This document shows positions 33,958-42,281 of a stretch of 64,000 bases of DNA, one piece after another. A model generated the notes under the pieces. The model did not search any database, was not told where the DNA came from, and saw only the letters and a list, made by a program, of their open reading frames with translations. The translations under genes were made by a program, and so were the position numbers. Each line of letters begins with the position of its first letter. Within the stretch, counting starts at the first letter, position 1. The DNA comes from Actinomycetota bacterium (lineage in GTDB: Bacteria; Actinomycetota; Actinomycetes; Mycobacteriales; HKI-0501): NCBI GenBank assembly GCA_030840805.1, contig JAVEDU010000104.1:55788-119787 (forward strand), in the 5' to 3' direction.

Positions 33958-35137
33958 AGGGCGACAGGAGGACCTTCACCGCGCCGTCCTGCTTCTTCTG
34001 GAACATCTCGTACGCCGCCGGTCCCTCGGCGAGCGGCACCCGGTGGGTGGCGAAGGTGTCCACGCCCAGCGGGTCGTCGTCGGTGAGCAGCGGCAGGATG
34101 TCGTCGACCCAGCGCTTGACGTTCGCCTGCCCCATCCGCAGCTGGATCTGCTTGTCGAACATCGTGAGCATCGGCATCGGGTCCGCCGTCCCGCCGTACA
34201 CGCCGATCACCGAGACCGTGCCGCCGCGCCGCACGATGTCGATCGCCGCATGGAGGGCGGCCAGCCGGTCGACGCCGGCCGTCTTCATCAGCTTCGCCGC
34301 GATCGGCCTGGGGAGCAGTCCGATCATGTCCTGTGCAAGCTTGGCCGCCGGTGAGCCGTGCGCCTCCTGGCCGACCGCGTCGATGACCGCGTCCGGGCCG
34401 CGCCCGCCGGTGAGGCCGCGGATCGTCTCGGCGGGGTCGTCGCCGGAGTTCAGGTCCAGCGCCTCGACACCGTTCTTCCGGGCCCGGTCGAGCCGTTCCG
34501 GTACGAGGTCGACGCCGATGACCCGGCCCGCGCCGCGGTGCAGCGCGATGCGGGTCGCCATGTCCCCGATCGGGCCCAGCCCCAGCACCACCACGCTGCC
34601 ACCCGGCGGGATCGCCGCGTACTCCACCGCCTGCCACGCCGTCGGCAGCACATCCGACAGGTACACGAACCGGTCGTCCGGCGGGCCCTGCGGCACCGTG
34701 ATCGGCCCGAACTGCGCCTGCGGCACGCGGAGATACTGCGCCTGCCCGCCCGGCACCTCCCCGTACAGCTTGCTGAACCCGAACAGCGCCGCACCCATCC
34801 CCTGCTCCCGCACCTGGGTCGTCTCGCACTGGGTGAACAGCGACCGGTCGCACATGAAGCAGCTGCCGCACGCGATCTGGAACGGGACCACCACCCGGTC
34901 ACCCACGCGCAGGTTCGTCACCGCCGCGCCGACCTCCTCCACGATGCCCATCGGCTCGTGACCGAGGATGTCCCCCTCCCCCATGAACGGGCCCAGCACC
35001 TCGTACAGATGCAGATCCGAACCGCAGATCCCGCTGGAGGTGACGCGGATGACCGCGTCGGTGGGCTCCTTCAGGACGGGGTCCGGGACCTCCTCGACGC
35101 GGACATCCCGCCGGCCGTGCCAGGTCAGTGCCTTCAT
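33956..35137 (-). CDS. Zinc-dependent dehydrogenase (formaldehyde dehydrogenase-like)
   Basis: A 393-residue medium-chain dehydrogenase of the longer, glutathione-independent formaldehyde-dehydrogenase-like type. Catalytic zinc ligands lie in SSGICGSDLHLYE and LGHEPMG; the structural lobe is degenerate relative to the classic four-Cys pattern (CGSCFMCDRSLFTQC). The nucleotide site is VVVLGLGPIGDMA. The extra segment GSPAAKLAQDMIGLLPRP is typical of this longer type. ATG 35137 follows an AGGGGG; the frame could extend to 35173 without support. The stop adjoins the MarR remnant. Confidence 0.9.
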   Translation of the reverse strand: MKALTWHGRRDVRVEEVPDPVLKEPTDAVIRVTSSGICGSDLHLYEVLGPFMGEGDILGHEPMGIVEEVGAAVTNLRVGDRVVVPFQIACGSCFMCDRSLFTQCETTQVREQGMGAALFGFSKLYGEVPGGQAQYLRVPQAQFGPITVPQGPPDDRFVYLSDVLPTAWQAVEYAAIPPGGSVVVLGLGPIGDMATRIALHRGAGRVIGVDLVPERLDRARKNGVEALDLNSGDDPAETIRGLTGGRGPDAVIDAVGQEAHGSPAAKLAQDMIGLLPRPIAAKLMKTAGVDRLAALHAAIDIVRRGGTVSVIGVYGGTADPMPMLTMFDKQIQLRMGQANVKRWVDDILPLLTDDDPLGVDTFATHRVPLAEGPAAYEMFQKKQDGAVKVLLSP

Positions 35138-35239
35138 GGGATCCCCCTCGACGGTACGTGCACGCAGAGCCACTTACCCGATACGGCGAGGCGAAACTCC
35201 CGACGGGCGCCGCGGCCCACCACGGCCGATACTCGCCGC

Positions 35240-35581
35240 ATGAGCTACCCGAGGCGCGAGGTCATGGAGGCCGAGATCCGGGACCTGGAGCAGCGGCTGC
35301 GGGAGCTGCGCGCCGCCAACCGGGACACCGCGGGCATCTCCTTCGGCAAGCGGGTGGGCGACGGGACGGCCATCGCGGTGGAGCGGATCACCCAGGTGGC
35401 CGCGTACGAGCAGATGCAGGGCAAGCTGGCCGAGGTCCGGGCGGCCCTGCGCAAGATCGACGAGGGCACCTACGCCGTGTGCGAGGTCTGCGGCAAGACC
35501 ATCGCTCCCGCGCGGCTGGAGGCCATCCCCTCGGCCACGATGTGCGTGGAATGCGCGGGAAAGCGGACGACCCGCCGTTGA
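35240..35581 (+). CDS. DksA/TraR C4-type zinc finger protein
   Basis: A 113-residue protein with an N-terminal coiled coil (REVMEAEIRDLEQRLRELRAANRD) and a C-terminal four-cysteine zinc finger (CEVCGKT...CVEC), as in DksA/TraR proteins that bind the secondary channel of RNA polymerase. Actinobacterial members are relatives of, but not the same as, E. coli DksA. There is no convincing ribosome binding site; GATACT lies 8-13 bases before the ATG, so a leaderless transcript is possible. A strong terminator follows at 35595-35633. Confidence 0.88.
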   Translation: MSYPRREVMEAEIRDLEQRLRELRAANRDTAGISFGKRVGDGTAIAVERITQVAAYEQMQGKLAEVRAALRKIDEGTYAVCEVCGKTIAPARLEAIPSATMCVECAGKRTTRR

Positions 35582-35594
35582 GCCGAGTGCGGAC

Positions 35595-35633
35595 GGGCGC
35601 GGGCCGATCCCCCCGTGGGATCGGCCCGCGCCC
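35595..35633. terminator. Bidirectional hairpin terminator
   Basis: A perfect 16-base stem (GGGCGCGGGCCGATCC at 35595-35610, complement at 35618-35633) with a 7-base loop, between the convergent DksA-like gene (plus) and the siderophore-binding protein gene (minus). It should end transcripts from both sides. Confidence 0.85.
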
Positions 35634-35650
35634 CTGTCGCGGCACGGACG

Positions 35651-36592
35651 TCAGCCGGCGTAGGCCTTCTCGATGTCGTCGAGCACCCGGTCCCAGGCGA
35701 TCGGGCCGGAGCTGCTGGTCCACACGCCACCGTCCACGGCGGTCACGGCACCCGCCTCGGCCGCCTTCAGCCGGGCGAACGCCGGCTGCTTCCGCGCGGC
35801 CGCGAGGGCGTTCTGGCCCTCCTCGTCGAACGTGCCGATGAAGATGTGGTCGGCATCCACCCGGGACAGGTTCTCCAGCGACAGCGGGTCGGTGTGCGGC
35901 TTGTCGCCGACGCCGGCCGAGATCGGGAGGGCGGAGGTACCGGCGTCCTTCAGGGCGGCGCCCGGCATGAGGCCCGCGTTCATCACGATCGCGCCGTTCG
36001 GCATCCAGCGGAGCACGACCGCGGTCGCGCCCACCTTCTGCTCGGCCTTCACCGCGGCGGCGCGCGCACGCAGCCCGGCGAGCTTCTCGTCCAGCGCGGG
36101 CTTCCTGCCGAGCGCCGCGGCGTACGTGCCGAGCTGCTTCTCCCAGTTCAGCAGCCCCGGCTCCGGGACCACGGTCGGGGCGACGGCGGCCAGCTTGTCG
36201 TACTGCGCCTTCGCCAGCCCGGTGGCGGCAAGGATCAGGTCCGGCTCGGCCTTGACGATCTCCTCGAGGTTCGGCTCGGAGACGGTCGCGACGACCGGGA
36301 TGCCGGTCGCCTCGGTGAGGTAGGCGGGGGGCGCGTCACCGCCGCGCCGGGCGGTCGTGCCGACCGGCTTCACGCCGAGCGCGAGCGCGGTGTCGAGGGC
36401 GGCCTCGGAGAGCGCGATGACGCGCTTCGGGGCCTCGGGGACCGTGACCTCGCCGAAGGCCGTCGCGATCGCGCGGGTCGTGCCGGCCGCCTCGGCGGAC
36501 GGGTCGCCGGCCTGGGCGCAGGCGCCGAGACCGGCCACCAGGACGGCGGCCGCGGCGACGCCCGACAGGCGCCGGGGACGGGGGTGGGGCAT
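35651..36592 (-). CDS. Siderophore ABC transporter substrate-binding lipoprotein (FepB/FecB-like)
   Basis: A 313-residue lipoprotein: the signal peptide ends in a lipobox LVAGLGAC with the lipidated Cys at about 25. The mature part is a type III periplasmic-binding fold (APKRVIALSEAALDTALALGVKPVG, then EEIVKAEPDLILAA), as in ferric-siderophore binders. It diverges from two FecCD permeases and an ATPase (36673-39529) across a shared IdeR box, so iron should repress all four. The siderophore is unknown; no biosynthesis genes are in the window. Confidence 0.92.
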   Translation of the reverse strand: MPHPRPRRLSGVAAAAVLVAGLGACAQAGDPSAEAAGTTRAIATAFGEVTVPEAPKRVIALSEAALDTALALGVKPVGTTARRGGDAPPAYLTEATGIPVVATVSEPNLEEIVKAEPDLILAATGLAKAQYDKLAAVAPTVVPEPGLLNWEKQLGTYAAALGRKPALDEKLAGLRARAAAVKAEQKVGATAVVLRWMPNGAIVMNAGLMPGAALKDAGTSALPISAGVGDKPHTDPLSLENLSRVDADHIFIGTFDEEGQNALAAARKQPAFARLKAAEAGAVTAVDGGVWTSSSGPIAWDRVLDDIEKAYAG

Positions 36593-36626
36593 GAGTTTCC
36601 TCCGTGAAGATCGACTGAAGTGGACC

Positions 36627-36645
36627 TTAGGTTAGGCTTACCTAC
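36627..36645. promoter_or_regulatory. IdeR/DtxR iron box in a divergent promoter
   Basis: TTAGGTTAGGCTTACCTAC agrees with the IdeR/DtxR consensus (TTAGGTTAGGCTAACCTAA) at 17 of 19 positions. It lies 35 bases upstream of the binding-protein gene and 28 bases upstream of the permease operon. Iron-loaded IdeR bound here should shut off both directions when iron is plentiful. Confidence 0.9.
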
Positions 36646-36672
36646 AATCGATGGCGCAAGGAGGAGCTCGTC

Positions 36673-37671
36673 GTGACGTTCCGCACAGTGGTGTTCCGGG
36701 GTCTCCTCCCCGCGGGTGCCGTCCTCGCCCTGGTGGTGGTCGCCAGCCTCGCCGTCGGGGCCGGCCCGGTCGGGCCCGCGCGGGCGCTGTCGGTGCTGGT
36801 CGGCGGTGGGGACGCCGAGGCCCGGTTCACCGTCACCCGGCTGCGGGTGCCGCGGACCGTGGTGGCGATCGCGGTCGGCATCGCGCTCGGCATCGCGGGG
36901 GCCCTGCTCCAGTCCGTGTCCCGCAATCCGCTCGCCGAGCCGGGACTGCTCGGGCTCAGCGCGGGCGCCGCGTTCGCGGTCGTGCTGGTCATCGCGGCCG
37001 GCGGCAGCGTCGCCACGGTCGGGCCGCACGTCGCGGTGATCGGAGCCGCGGTGGCCGGGCTGCTCGTGCTCGCGGCGGCCCGGATGCGCGGCACCGGCGA
37101 CGACCCGGTCCGGCTCGTGCTCGCCGGGGCCGCACTGTCCGGGCTCCTCGGCGCGACCACGTCGGTGCTCCTGCTGCTCGACCAGCGCACCGCCGACGAG
37201 GTCCGCTTCTGGACGGTCGGGGCCGTGGCCGGCCGGGACCTCTCCACTCTCGCCGGGGTCGCCCCGGCGCTGCTGCTCGGCCTGCTCCTCGCGGTGGTCG
37301 CGAGCCGGGCGCTGGCCGCGCTCGCGCTCGGCGACGACGTGGCGATCGGCCTGGGGCATCGGCCTCGCCGGGTCCGGGCCATCGCGATGCTCGCCGTCGC
37401 GTTCCTGGTCGGCGCGGCCACCGCGGCGGCGGGGCCGCTGGCGTTCGTGGGGCTGGTCGTGCCGTTCGCCGCGCGGGCCCTGGTGGGCCCGGACATCAGG
37501 CACACGCTCGGGATCTGCACCCTGCTCGGCCCCGCGGTCGTGCTGCTGGCGGACGTGGTGTCCCGCCTGGTCGCCCGGCCGTACGAGATGTCGCTCGGCG
37601 TGGTGACCGCGCTGATCGGCGCGCCGGTGCTCGTCCTCGTGGTCCGCGCGTCCCGGCTGCCGTCGCTGTGA
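36673..37671 (+). CDS. FecCD-type siderophore permease, subunit 1
   Basis: A 332-residue permease with about nine to ten helices. LRVPRTVVAIAVGIALGIAGALLQ followed by RNPLAEPGLLGLSAGAAFAV is the FecCD signature, and AAAGPLAFVGLVVPFAARAL the conserved region contacting the ATPase. GTG 36673 follows AAGGAGGAG. It overlaps the next subunit (GTGA at 37668). With that subunit it forms the channel for ferric siderophore. Confidence 0.94.
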   Translation: MTFRTVVFRGLLPAGAVLALVVVASLAVGAGPVGPARALSVLVGGGDAEARFTVTRLRVPRTVVAIAVGIALGIAGALLQSVSRNPLAEPGLLGLSAGAAFAVVLVIAAGGSVATVGPHVAVIGAAVAGLLVLAAARMRGTGDDPVRLVLAGAALSGLLGATTSVLLLLDQRTADEVRFWTVGAVAGRDLSTLAGVAPALLLGLLLAVVASRALAALALGDDVAIGLGHRPRRVRAIAMLAVAFLVGAATAAAGPLAFVGLVVPFAARALVGPDIRHTLGICTLLGPAVVLLADVVSRLVARPYEMSLGVVTALIGAPVLVLVVRASRLPSL

Positions 37672-38741
37672 CCGCGACGCTGCCGCGGCGTCCCGCCGCG
37701 CGGCCGCCCGCGGTGGCGGCCCCACCCGGGCACAGCATGCTCGGGCCGGTGCTGGTGCACCGCCGCGGCCTCGTCACGGTGGTCGGCCTGCTGGTGGTCC
37801 TCGGGGCCGTCGTGGCGATCTCGCTCGCGGTCGGCAGCGTGCGGATCGACCCGCTGCGGGCCGTCGGCGCCGTGTTCGGCACCGGCACACCGCGGGACCT
37901 CCTGGTCGTCGGGCAGCTCCGGCTCCCCAGGGTCGAGGCCGGGCTCGCGGTCGGGATCGCGCTCGGCCTCTCCGGCTGCCTGATGCAGACGCTGGCCCGC
38001 AACCGGCTCGCCACGCCGGAGACGACGGGGCTGAACAACGGCGCCACCGCGTTCGCGGTCGCGAGCGTCGTGTCCGTCCCGATGAGCCTCGCGCCGCCCG
38101 CGATGGCGCTGACCGGCGCGGCCACCGCGGCGGCGCTGACGCTGGGGCTCAGCGGGGGCGCCGGGCCGCGGGGCTACCGATTCCTCGTCGTAGGCCTGGG
38201 ACTCGGCGCGGTGTTCGGGGCGGTCACCAATCTCCTGCTCGCCCGTGCGGACATCGACACCGCCAACGCGGCGATGCCGTGGACGGTCGGCACGCTCAAC
38301 ACGACCACCGGCCCGGCGGTCCGGCTGCTGGAGCTCGGTCTGCTGGTCGGCCTCCCCACGGCGATGCTGCTCGGGCGGTGGCTGCGGGCACTGCGGTTCC
38401 CCGACGCGGTGGCGACCGGACTCGGTGTTCCGCTCGGCCGCGCGCGGATCGCCGTGCTGCTCACCTCGGTCGGCGCCGCGGGCCTGTCCGTGGCCGTCGC
38501 CGGACCGCTCGGCATGGTCGCGCTCGCCGCACCCGAGGCCGCCCGGCGGCTCACCGGACCCGGTCCCGTGCCGGTGGTCGCCTCCGCGCTCACCGGCGCG
38601 GTGTTCACCCTCCTGGCCGACCTCGTGGGGCGGACGGCGTTCGCCCCGCTGGAGATCCCGGCCGGGCTCGTCACCGCCGTCGTCGGCGGCCCGTACCTGC
38701 TCTGGCTCCTGCTCACCACCCGGACGAGGACCACCCCGTGA
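37668..38741 (+). CDS. FecCD-type siderophore permease, subunit 2
   Basis: A 357-residue permease related to its neighbour: LRLPRVEAGLAVGIALGLSGCLMQ, RNRLATPETTGLNNGATAFAV and VAGPLGMVALAAPEAARRLTG are the family segments. The cytoplasmic N-terminus of about 30 residues is Pro/Ala-rich. GTG 37668 overlaps the preceding stop and its own stop overlaps the ATPase start at 38738, so the three genes are translationally coupled under the IdeR box. Confidence 0.93.
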   Translation: MTATLPRRPAARPPAVAAPPGHSMLGPVLVHRRGLVTVVGLLVVLGAVVAISLAVGSVRIDPLRAVGAVFGTGTPRDLLVVGQLRLPRVEAGLAVGIALGLSGCLMQTLARNRLATPETTGLNNGATAFAVASVVSVPMSLAPPAMALTGAATAAALTLGLSGGAGPRGYRFLVVGLGLGAVFGAVTNLLLARADIDTANAAMPWTVGTLNTTTGPAVRLLELGLLVGLPTAMLLGRWLRALRFPDAVATGLGVPLGRARIAVLLTSVGAAGLSVAVAGPLGMVALAAPEAARRLTGPGPVPVVASALTGAVFTLLADLVGRTAFAPLEIPAGLVTAVVGGPYLLWLLLTTRTRTTP

Positions 38742-39529
38742 CCGTTCTGCAGACCCGCTCCCTCACCCTCGCCCACGCGCGGACCCCGGTGATCGACGGC
38801 CTCGACCTGGACCTGCCCGCCGGTCAGGTGACCGTGATCATCGGTCCGAACGGCTGCGGCAAGTCGACCCTGCTCAGCGGCCTGGCCAGGGTGCTCGCGC
38901 CGCGTGGCGGCTCCGTGCTGCTGGACGGGTGCGCGCTCGCGACGATGCCGACCCGCGAGGTGGCGCGGCGGGTGGGCCTGCTCCCCCAGTCCGCCGTCGC
39001 GCCGGACGGTCTCACCGTGCGGGACCTCGTCCGGTACGGCCGGCACCCGCACCAGGGCCTCCTCCGGCAGTGGTCCCGCGCGGACGCCGAGGCGGTGGAC
39101 GCCGCGCTGGCCGCGGCCGGGGTCGAGGACCTCGCCGAGCGGCCGCTCGACACCCTGTCCGGTGGGCAGCGACAGCGCGCCTGGATCGCGATGGTCGTCG
39201 CGCAGGACACCCCGGTCGTGCTCCTCGACGAGCCGACGTCCGCGCTCGACCTGGGGCACCAGATCGAGGTGCTCGACCTGGTGCGGAGCCTCGCCGCGCG
39301 GGGCCGCACGGTGGTGCTGGTGCTGCACGACCTGTCGTCGGCCTGCCGGGTCGCGGACCACCTCGTGGCGCTGGTCGACGGGCAGGTCGTCGCGGCGGGG
39401 GCACCGGGAGCGGTCGTGAACCCGGGCCTGGTGCGTCGGCTGTACGGCGTGGAGAGCGTGGTCGTCCCCGACCCGACCCACGGGACGCCGGTGGTGTGCC
39501 CGGTCGGGCTCGCGGCCCGCACCGGCTGA
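38738..39529 (+). CDS. Siderophore ABC transporter ATPase (FepC-like)
   Basis: A 263-residue ATPase. Walker A is IIGPNGCGKSTLL, the Q loop is GLLPQSAVAPDGLTVRDLVRYGRHPHQ (typical of FepC/FhuC), the signature is LSGGQRQRAW, Walker B is VVLLDEPTSALD, and the switch His lies in VLVLHDLSSACR. It powers the two FecCD permeases with which it overlaps. It is the last gene of the operon. Confidence 0.95.
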   Translation: MTVLQTRSLTLAHARTPVIDGLDLDLPAGQVTVIIGPNGCGKSTLLSGLARVLAPRGGSVLLDGCALATMPTREVARRVGLLPQSAVAPDGLTVRDLVRYGRHPHQGLLRQWSRADAEAVDAALAAAGVEDLAERPLDTLSGGQRQRAWIAMVVAQDTPVVLLDEPTSALDLGHQIEVLDLVRSLAARGRTVVLVLHDLSSACRVADHLVALVDGQVVAAGAPGAVVNPGLVRRLYGVESVVVPDPTHGTPVVCPVGLAARTG

Positions 39530-39658
39530 CACCGGGGTACGGGCCGACCGGGTTCGGCTCCCCCGACACTTCGCTGCCCTGGGGGGTGGTGCCGGGAGTG
39601 CCGCGTTCCTAGCCTGGTGGTCCGCGCTGTATCCCGCACATCCCCACGGGAGGCGATC

Positions 39659-39868
39659 ATGACGGACGAGAAAGACGTCACGGCAACACCCAGCGAGCAC
39701 GACGACATCGGCGGTGCCGCGGGCGGCACCGGACCGGTCGGCTCGTCGGGAGACTCCGGCGCGCCGGACCGCGGCACGCCCGACGTCCCCAAGGACATCG
39801 ACGGCGGCGCCGTGGATGCCCCTCCGGGCGCCGAGGACGGCGACGGCGCGACAGGCGCGGCGGTCTGA
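39659..39868 (+). CDS. Small acidic, disordered protein
   Basis: A 69-residue protein rich in Asp, Glu, Gly, Ala, Pro and Ser (MTDEKDVTATPSEHDD ... ending GATGAAV). No fold or family is recognisable and it has no membrane segment. It is very probably real: GGGAGG sits six bases before the ATG, and a clear terminator follows at 39884-39925. Such proteins in actinomycetes are often abundant but uncharacterised. Confidence 0.6.
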   Translation: MTDEKDVTATPSEHDDIGGAAGGTGPVGSSGDSGAPDRGTPDVPKDIDGGAVDAPPGAEDGDGATGAAV

Positions 39869-39883
39869 CCTCGGCTCTGCCGT

Positions 39884-39925
39884 GGAGCGCCGGACGGCCC
39901 GGGCCGGGGTCCCGTCCGGCGCTCC
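39884..39925 (+). terminator. Hairpin terminator after the small acidic protein gene
   Basis: A perfect 14-base stem (GGAGCGCCGGACGG at 39884-39897, complement at 39912-39925) with a 14-base GC-rich loop, 16 bases after the stop codon. Confidence 0.75.
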
Positions 39926-40116
39926 GTCGTGCCCACTCGGCGGATCGTCCGCACATCACGGCGGAGGTCCGGGATCCGGTGCCGGGCCGCATCCCGCCGT
40001 TCGCGACCGTGCCGTTCGCACCGACCGGGCCGGGTCGCCCGCTCGATACCGCCGCGCGGAGGGCGTCGTCCACTCGGCACCGGCCGCGGGCGATCGCGGT
40101 CACCAGCAGACCGACG

Positions 40117-40149
40117 GTGGCGCACCCCTGCTGTCTCGGGGTGCGCCAC
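40117..40149. other. Second hairpin upstream of the phosphatase gene
   Basis: A perfect 12-base stem (GTGGCGCACCCC at 40117-40128, complement at 40138-40149) with a 9-base loop, about 100 bases before the phosphatase start. It could be a terminator, part of a small RNA or an attenuator; nothing in the sequence decides between these. Confidence 0.4.
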
Positions 40150-40245
40150 GCAGGGATTCGGCCGCGCCTGCACCGGTGGGTCACCCCTTGACTAGAGTCC
40201 GGAATCTCTGTGGCCAGTCACCGACCGCCGAAGGGATGTGACCGC

Positions 40246-41514
40246 GTGGTGACCTCTGCAATCCTCCCGGCGAACGAGGTGGAACGGATCGCCGCGGTGC
40301 GGCGGTACGAGATCCTGGACACGCCGCCGGACGGCACCTTCGACCGCATCGCCGCGCTGGCCGCAGCCCTCTTCGACGTCCCGATCGGGATCGTCAGCAT
40401 CGTGGACACCGATCGCATCTGGTTCAAGGCGCACCACGGCGTGGACGTGACGCAGATCGACCGGGACCCGGGCCTGTGCGCCTCGGCCATCCTCGGTTCC
40501 GGGCCGTGGATCGTCGGCGACGCCCCGAACGACCCCCGCGCCCTGGCGAACCCGTTGGTGGCCGGCGAGTTCGGCCTGCGGTTCTACGCGGGGGTACCGC
40601 TGACCACTCACGACGGCTTCAACCTCGGCACGCTGTGCGTACTGGACCACGCGCCGCGACGGGTCACCGAACAGCAGAGTCACGCGCTGTCCGAGCTCGC
40701 GGCCGTCGTCGTCCACGAGCTCGAACTACGGCTGGACGCCCGGCGAGCGGTGGCCGCGGCGGAGCATCGGCTGCGCGAGGCCGAGGCACTCGCGCAGGCG
40801 CTCCAGGCAAGCCTCCTGCCGCCGGCCCTCCCCGAGATCCCGTACCTCCGCCTGGCCGCGCGCTACCACCCCGCGAGCCGGCTGCAGGTCGGCGGCGACT
40901 TCTACGACACCTTCCCGATCGACGATCGGTCGTGGGGGTTCGCCATCGGCGACGTCTGCGGCAAGGGACCGACGGCGGCCGCGCGGACCAGCTCCGCCCG
41001 CTACGGCCTGCGCGCCGCCGCGATCCCGCAGTCCGCCCCGAGCGCGGTCCTGCAGGTGGTCAACCAGGCGCTGCTCCCCTCCGACGCCGAGACGCACGCG
41101 TCGCTGGAGGGGTCGTTCGTCACCGCCGTCTTCGCAGTGGTCGAACCCGGTCCCGACCGGACGGTGGTCCGGCTCGCCGTGGCGGGCCACCCTCTCCCGA
41201 TCGTCCTGACGGCCGAGGGCGAGGTCACGACGGTGGGCGTGCCGGGGACGCTGCTCGGGGTGCTGCGGGACACCGTGGCGACCGATGTGACCGTCGAACT
41301 GGCACCGGGTGACACGCTGGTCCTCTTCACCGACGGAGTACTGGACTCCGGGCACCCGACCCGACTCGGCACGGAAGGTCTCCGGCAGATCCTGCGCGAG
41401 TGCAAGGGCCTGTCGCCGGACGACCTCGTGGATCGTGTGCACGACGTCGTGGCACCCGCGCAGCGCGATGACATCGCCGTCCTGGCGATCGCCGCCCACC
41501 CCTGGCCCCGCTAG
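40246..41514 (+). CDS. GAF domain PP2C (SpoIIE/RsbU-type) phosphatase
   Basis: A 422-residue protein. Residues about 5-165 form a GAF domain (ILDTPPDGTFDRIAALAAALFDVPIGIVSIVD, read in parts), followed by a short helical linker and a PP2C domain from about 190. GGDFYDTF, GDVCGKGPTAA, FTDGVLD and RDDIAVLAI provide the metal-binding Asp residues. Such phosphatases dephosphorylate STAS anti-sigma antagonists. A STAS protein is encoded convergently 28 bases away. Start choice is uncertain: GTG 40246 has AAGGGA upstream; GTG 40210 would add 12 residues. Confidence 0.9.
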   Translation: MVTSAILPANEVERIAAVRRYEILDTPPDGTFDRIAALAAALFDVPIGIVSIVDTDRIWFKAHHGVDVTQIDRDPGLCASAILGSGPWIVGDAPNDPRALANPLVAGEFGLRFYAGVPLTTHDGFNLGTLCVLDHAPRRVTEQQSHALSELAAVVVHELELRLDARRAVAAAEHRLREAEALAQALQASLLPPALPEIPYLRLAARYHPASRLQVGGDFYDTFPIDDRSWGFAIGDVCGKGPTAAARTSSARYGLRAAAIPQSAPSAVLQVVNQALLPSDAETHASLEGSFVTAVFAVVEPGPDRTVVRLAVAGHPLPIVLTAEGEVTTVGVPGTLLGVLRDTVATDVTVELAPGDTLVLFTDGVLDSGHPTRLGTEGLRQILRECKGLSPDDLVDRVHDVVAPAQRDDIAVLAIAAHPWPR

Positions 41515-41542
41515 GACCGGTGCGTCCGCCGGGCCGCGCGGA

Positions 41543-41962
41543 CTACGCGCCGGCCGAGGCGTCCACGGCCTCGGCGACCGTGTCGTGGACGGTGAAGGCG
41601 CCGGTCAGCCCCGTCACCACCAGGAGGTCGAGAACCGGGGCGGCACACGCGGCCAGGTGGAGCGTGCCGCTCCGGGCGGCCAGGCTCCGTCGAAGGCCGA
41701 TCAGCATCGACAGGCCGACCGAGTCCAGGAAGGTCACCCGGGACAGGTCCAGCACGAGGTGCCGTGTCCCGCCGGACACCTGCGCCTGGAGCCGGTCACG
41801 GAGCGCGGTCACACTGGCCAGGTCGACGGCGCCGGTGATCGCGGCCACCACGCACCCGTCGCCGTGCGAGGTCTCCAGGCCGGCGCCGAGGCTCAGCGGC
41901 TCGATACCGGGCGCCCCCGAGGAGTCCCGCGCCGCCCACTCGCCGCTCCAGATCTCTGCCAC
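41543..41962 (-). CDS. STAS domain anti-sigma factor antagonist
   Basis: A 139-residue protein whose last 110 residues are a STAS domain: GAVDLASVTALRDRL, LVLDLSRVTFLDSVGLSMLIGL with the phosphorylatable Ser in DSVGLS, and FTVHDTVAEAV at the end. In partner switching the unphosphorylated form binds an anti-sigma kinase and frees a sigma factor. The neighbouring PP2C phosphatase is the natural partner; no kinase of the RsbW type lies nearby. GTG 41962 is the best start; a longer frame has no support. Confidence 0.88.
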   Translation of the reverse strand: MAEIWSGEWAARDSSGAPGIEPLSLGAGLETSHGDGCVVAAITGAVDLASVTALRDRLQAQVSGGTRHLVLDLSRVTFLDSVGLSMLIGLRRSLAARSGTLHLAACAAPVLDLLVVTGLTGAFTVHDTVAEAVDASAGA

Positions 41963-42281
41963 GTCCGCAGTATGTCCCACCCGATGACCCGAACCGGTCG
42001 GGCGCGCCCGGTACCGGCAGTCGGGTCCGGAATGTCCGCTCGCGAACGTGGGGGAGGCACGGATTCCGACCCGCGCCGGGCCGCCGCAGACCCGTGACCG
42101 GCCGCGACACCGCGCAGCGCCGCCTCCGCCACCCCGCCGGGGCGAACCGGCCCGCCGGGGCGGATGCGGCGACGAGGGACACGGCTCGCGGGCTCGGCGT
42201 CGGTCGTGGGGACGCCTCCTGCGCTCGACGGATGCCGCGGGCCGTCGTCCTGGATCCCGCGCCCACGTGGCCCGGGTCGGG
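41963..42281. other. Intergenic region, no gene recognised
   Basis: A 319-base gap between the STAS gene and the NicO-type transporter gene, both minus strand. Several GC-rich open frames cross it but none has a ribosome binding site or recognisable protein. It should hold the STAS promoter and the end of the transporter transcript. Confidence 0.5.

Larger units (their letters stand above)
39869..40245. other. Intergenic region with two hairpins
   Basis: A 377-base stretch between the small acidic protein gene and the GAF-PP2C phosphatase gene, both plus strand. It holds the terminator at 39884-39925 and a second hairpin at 40117-40149. Short open frames here lack ribosome binding sites and family resemblance. 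The promoter of the phosphatase gene must lie in its right half. Confidence 0.6.
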
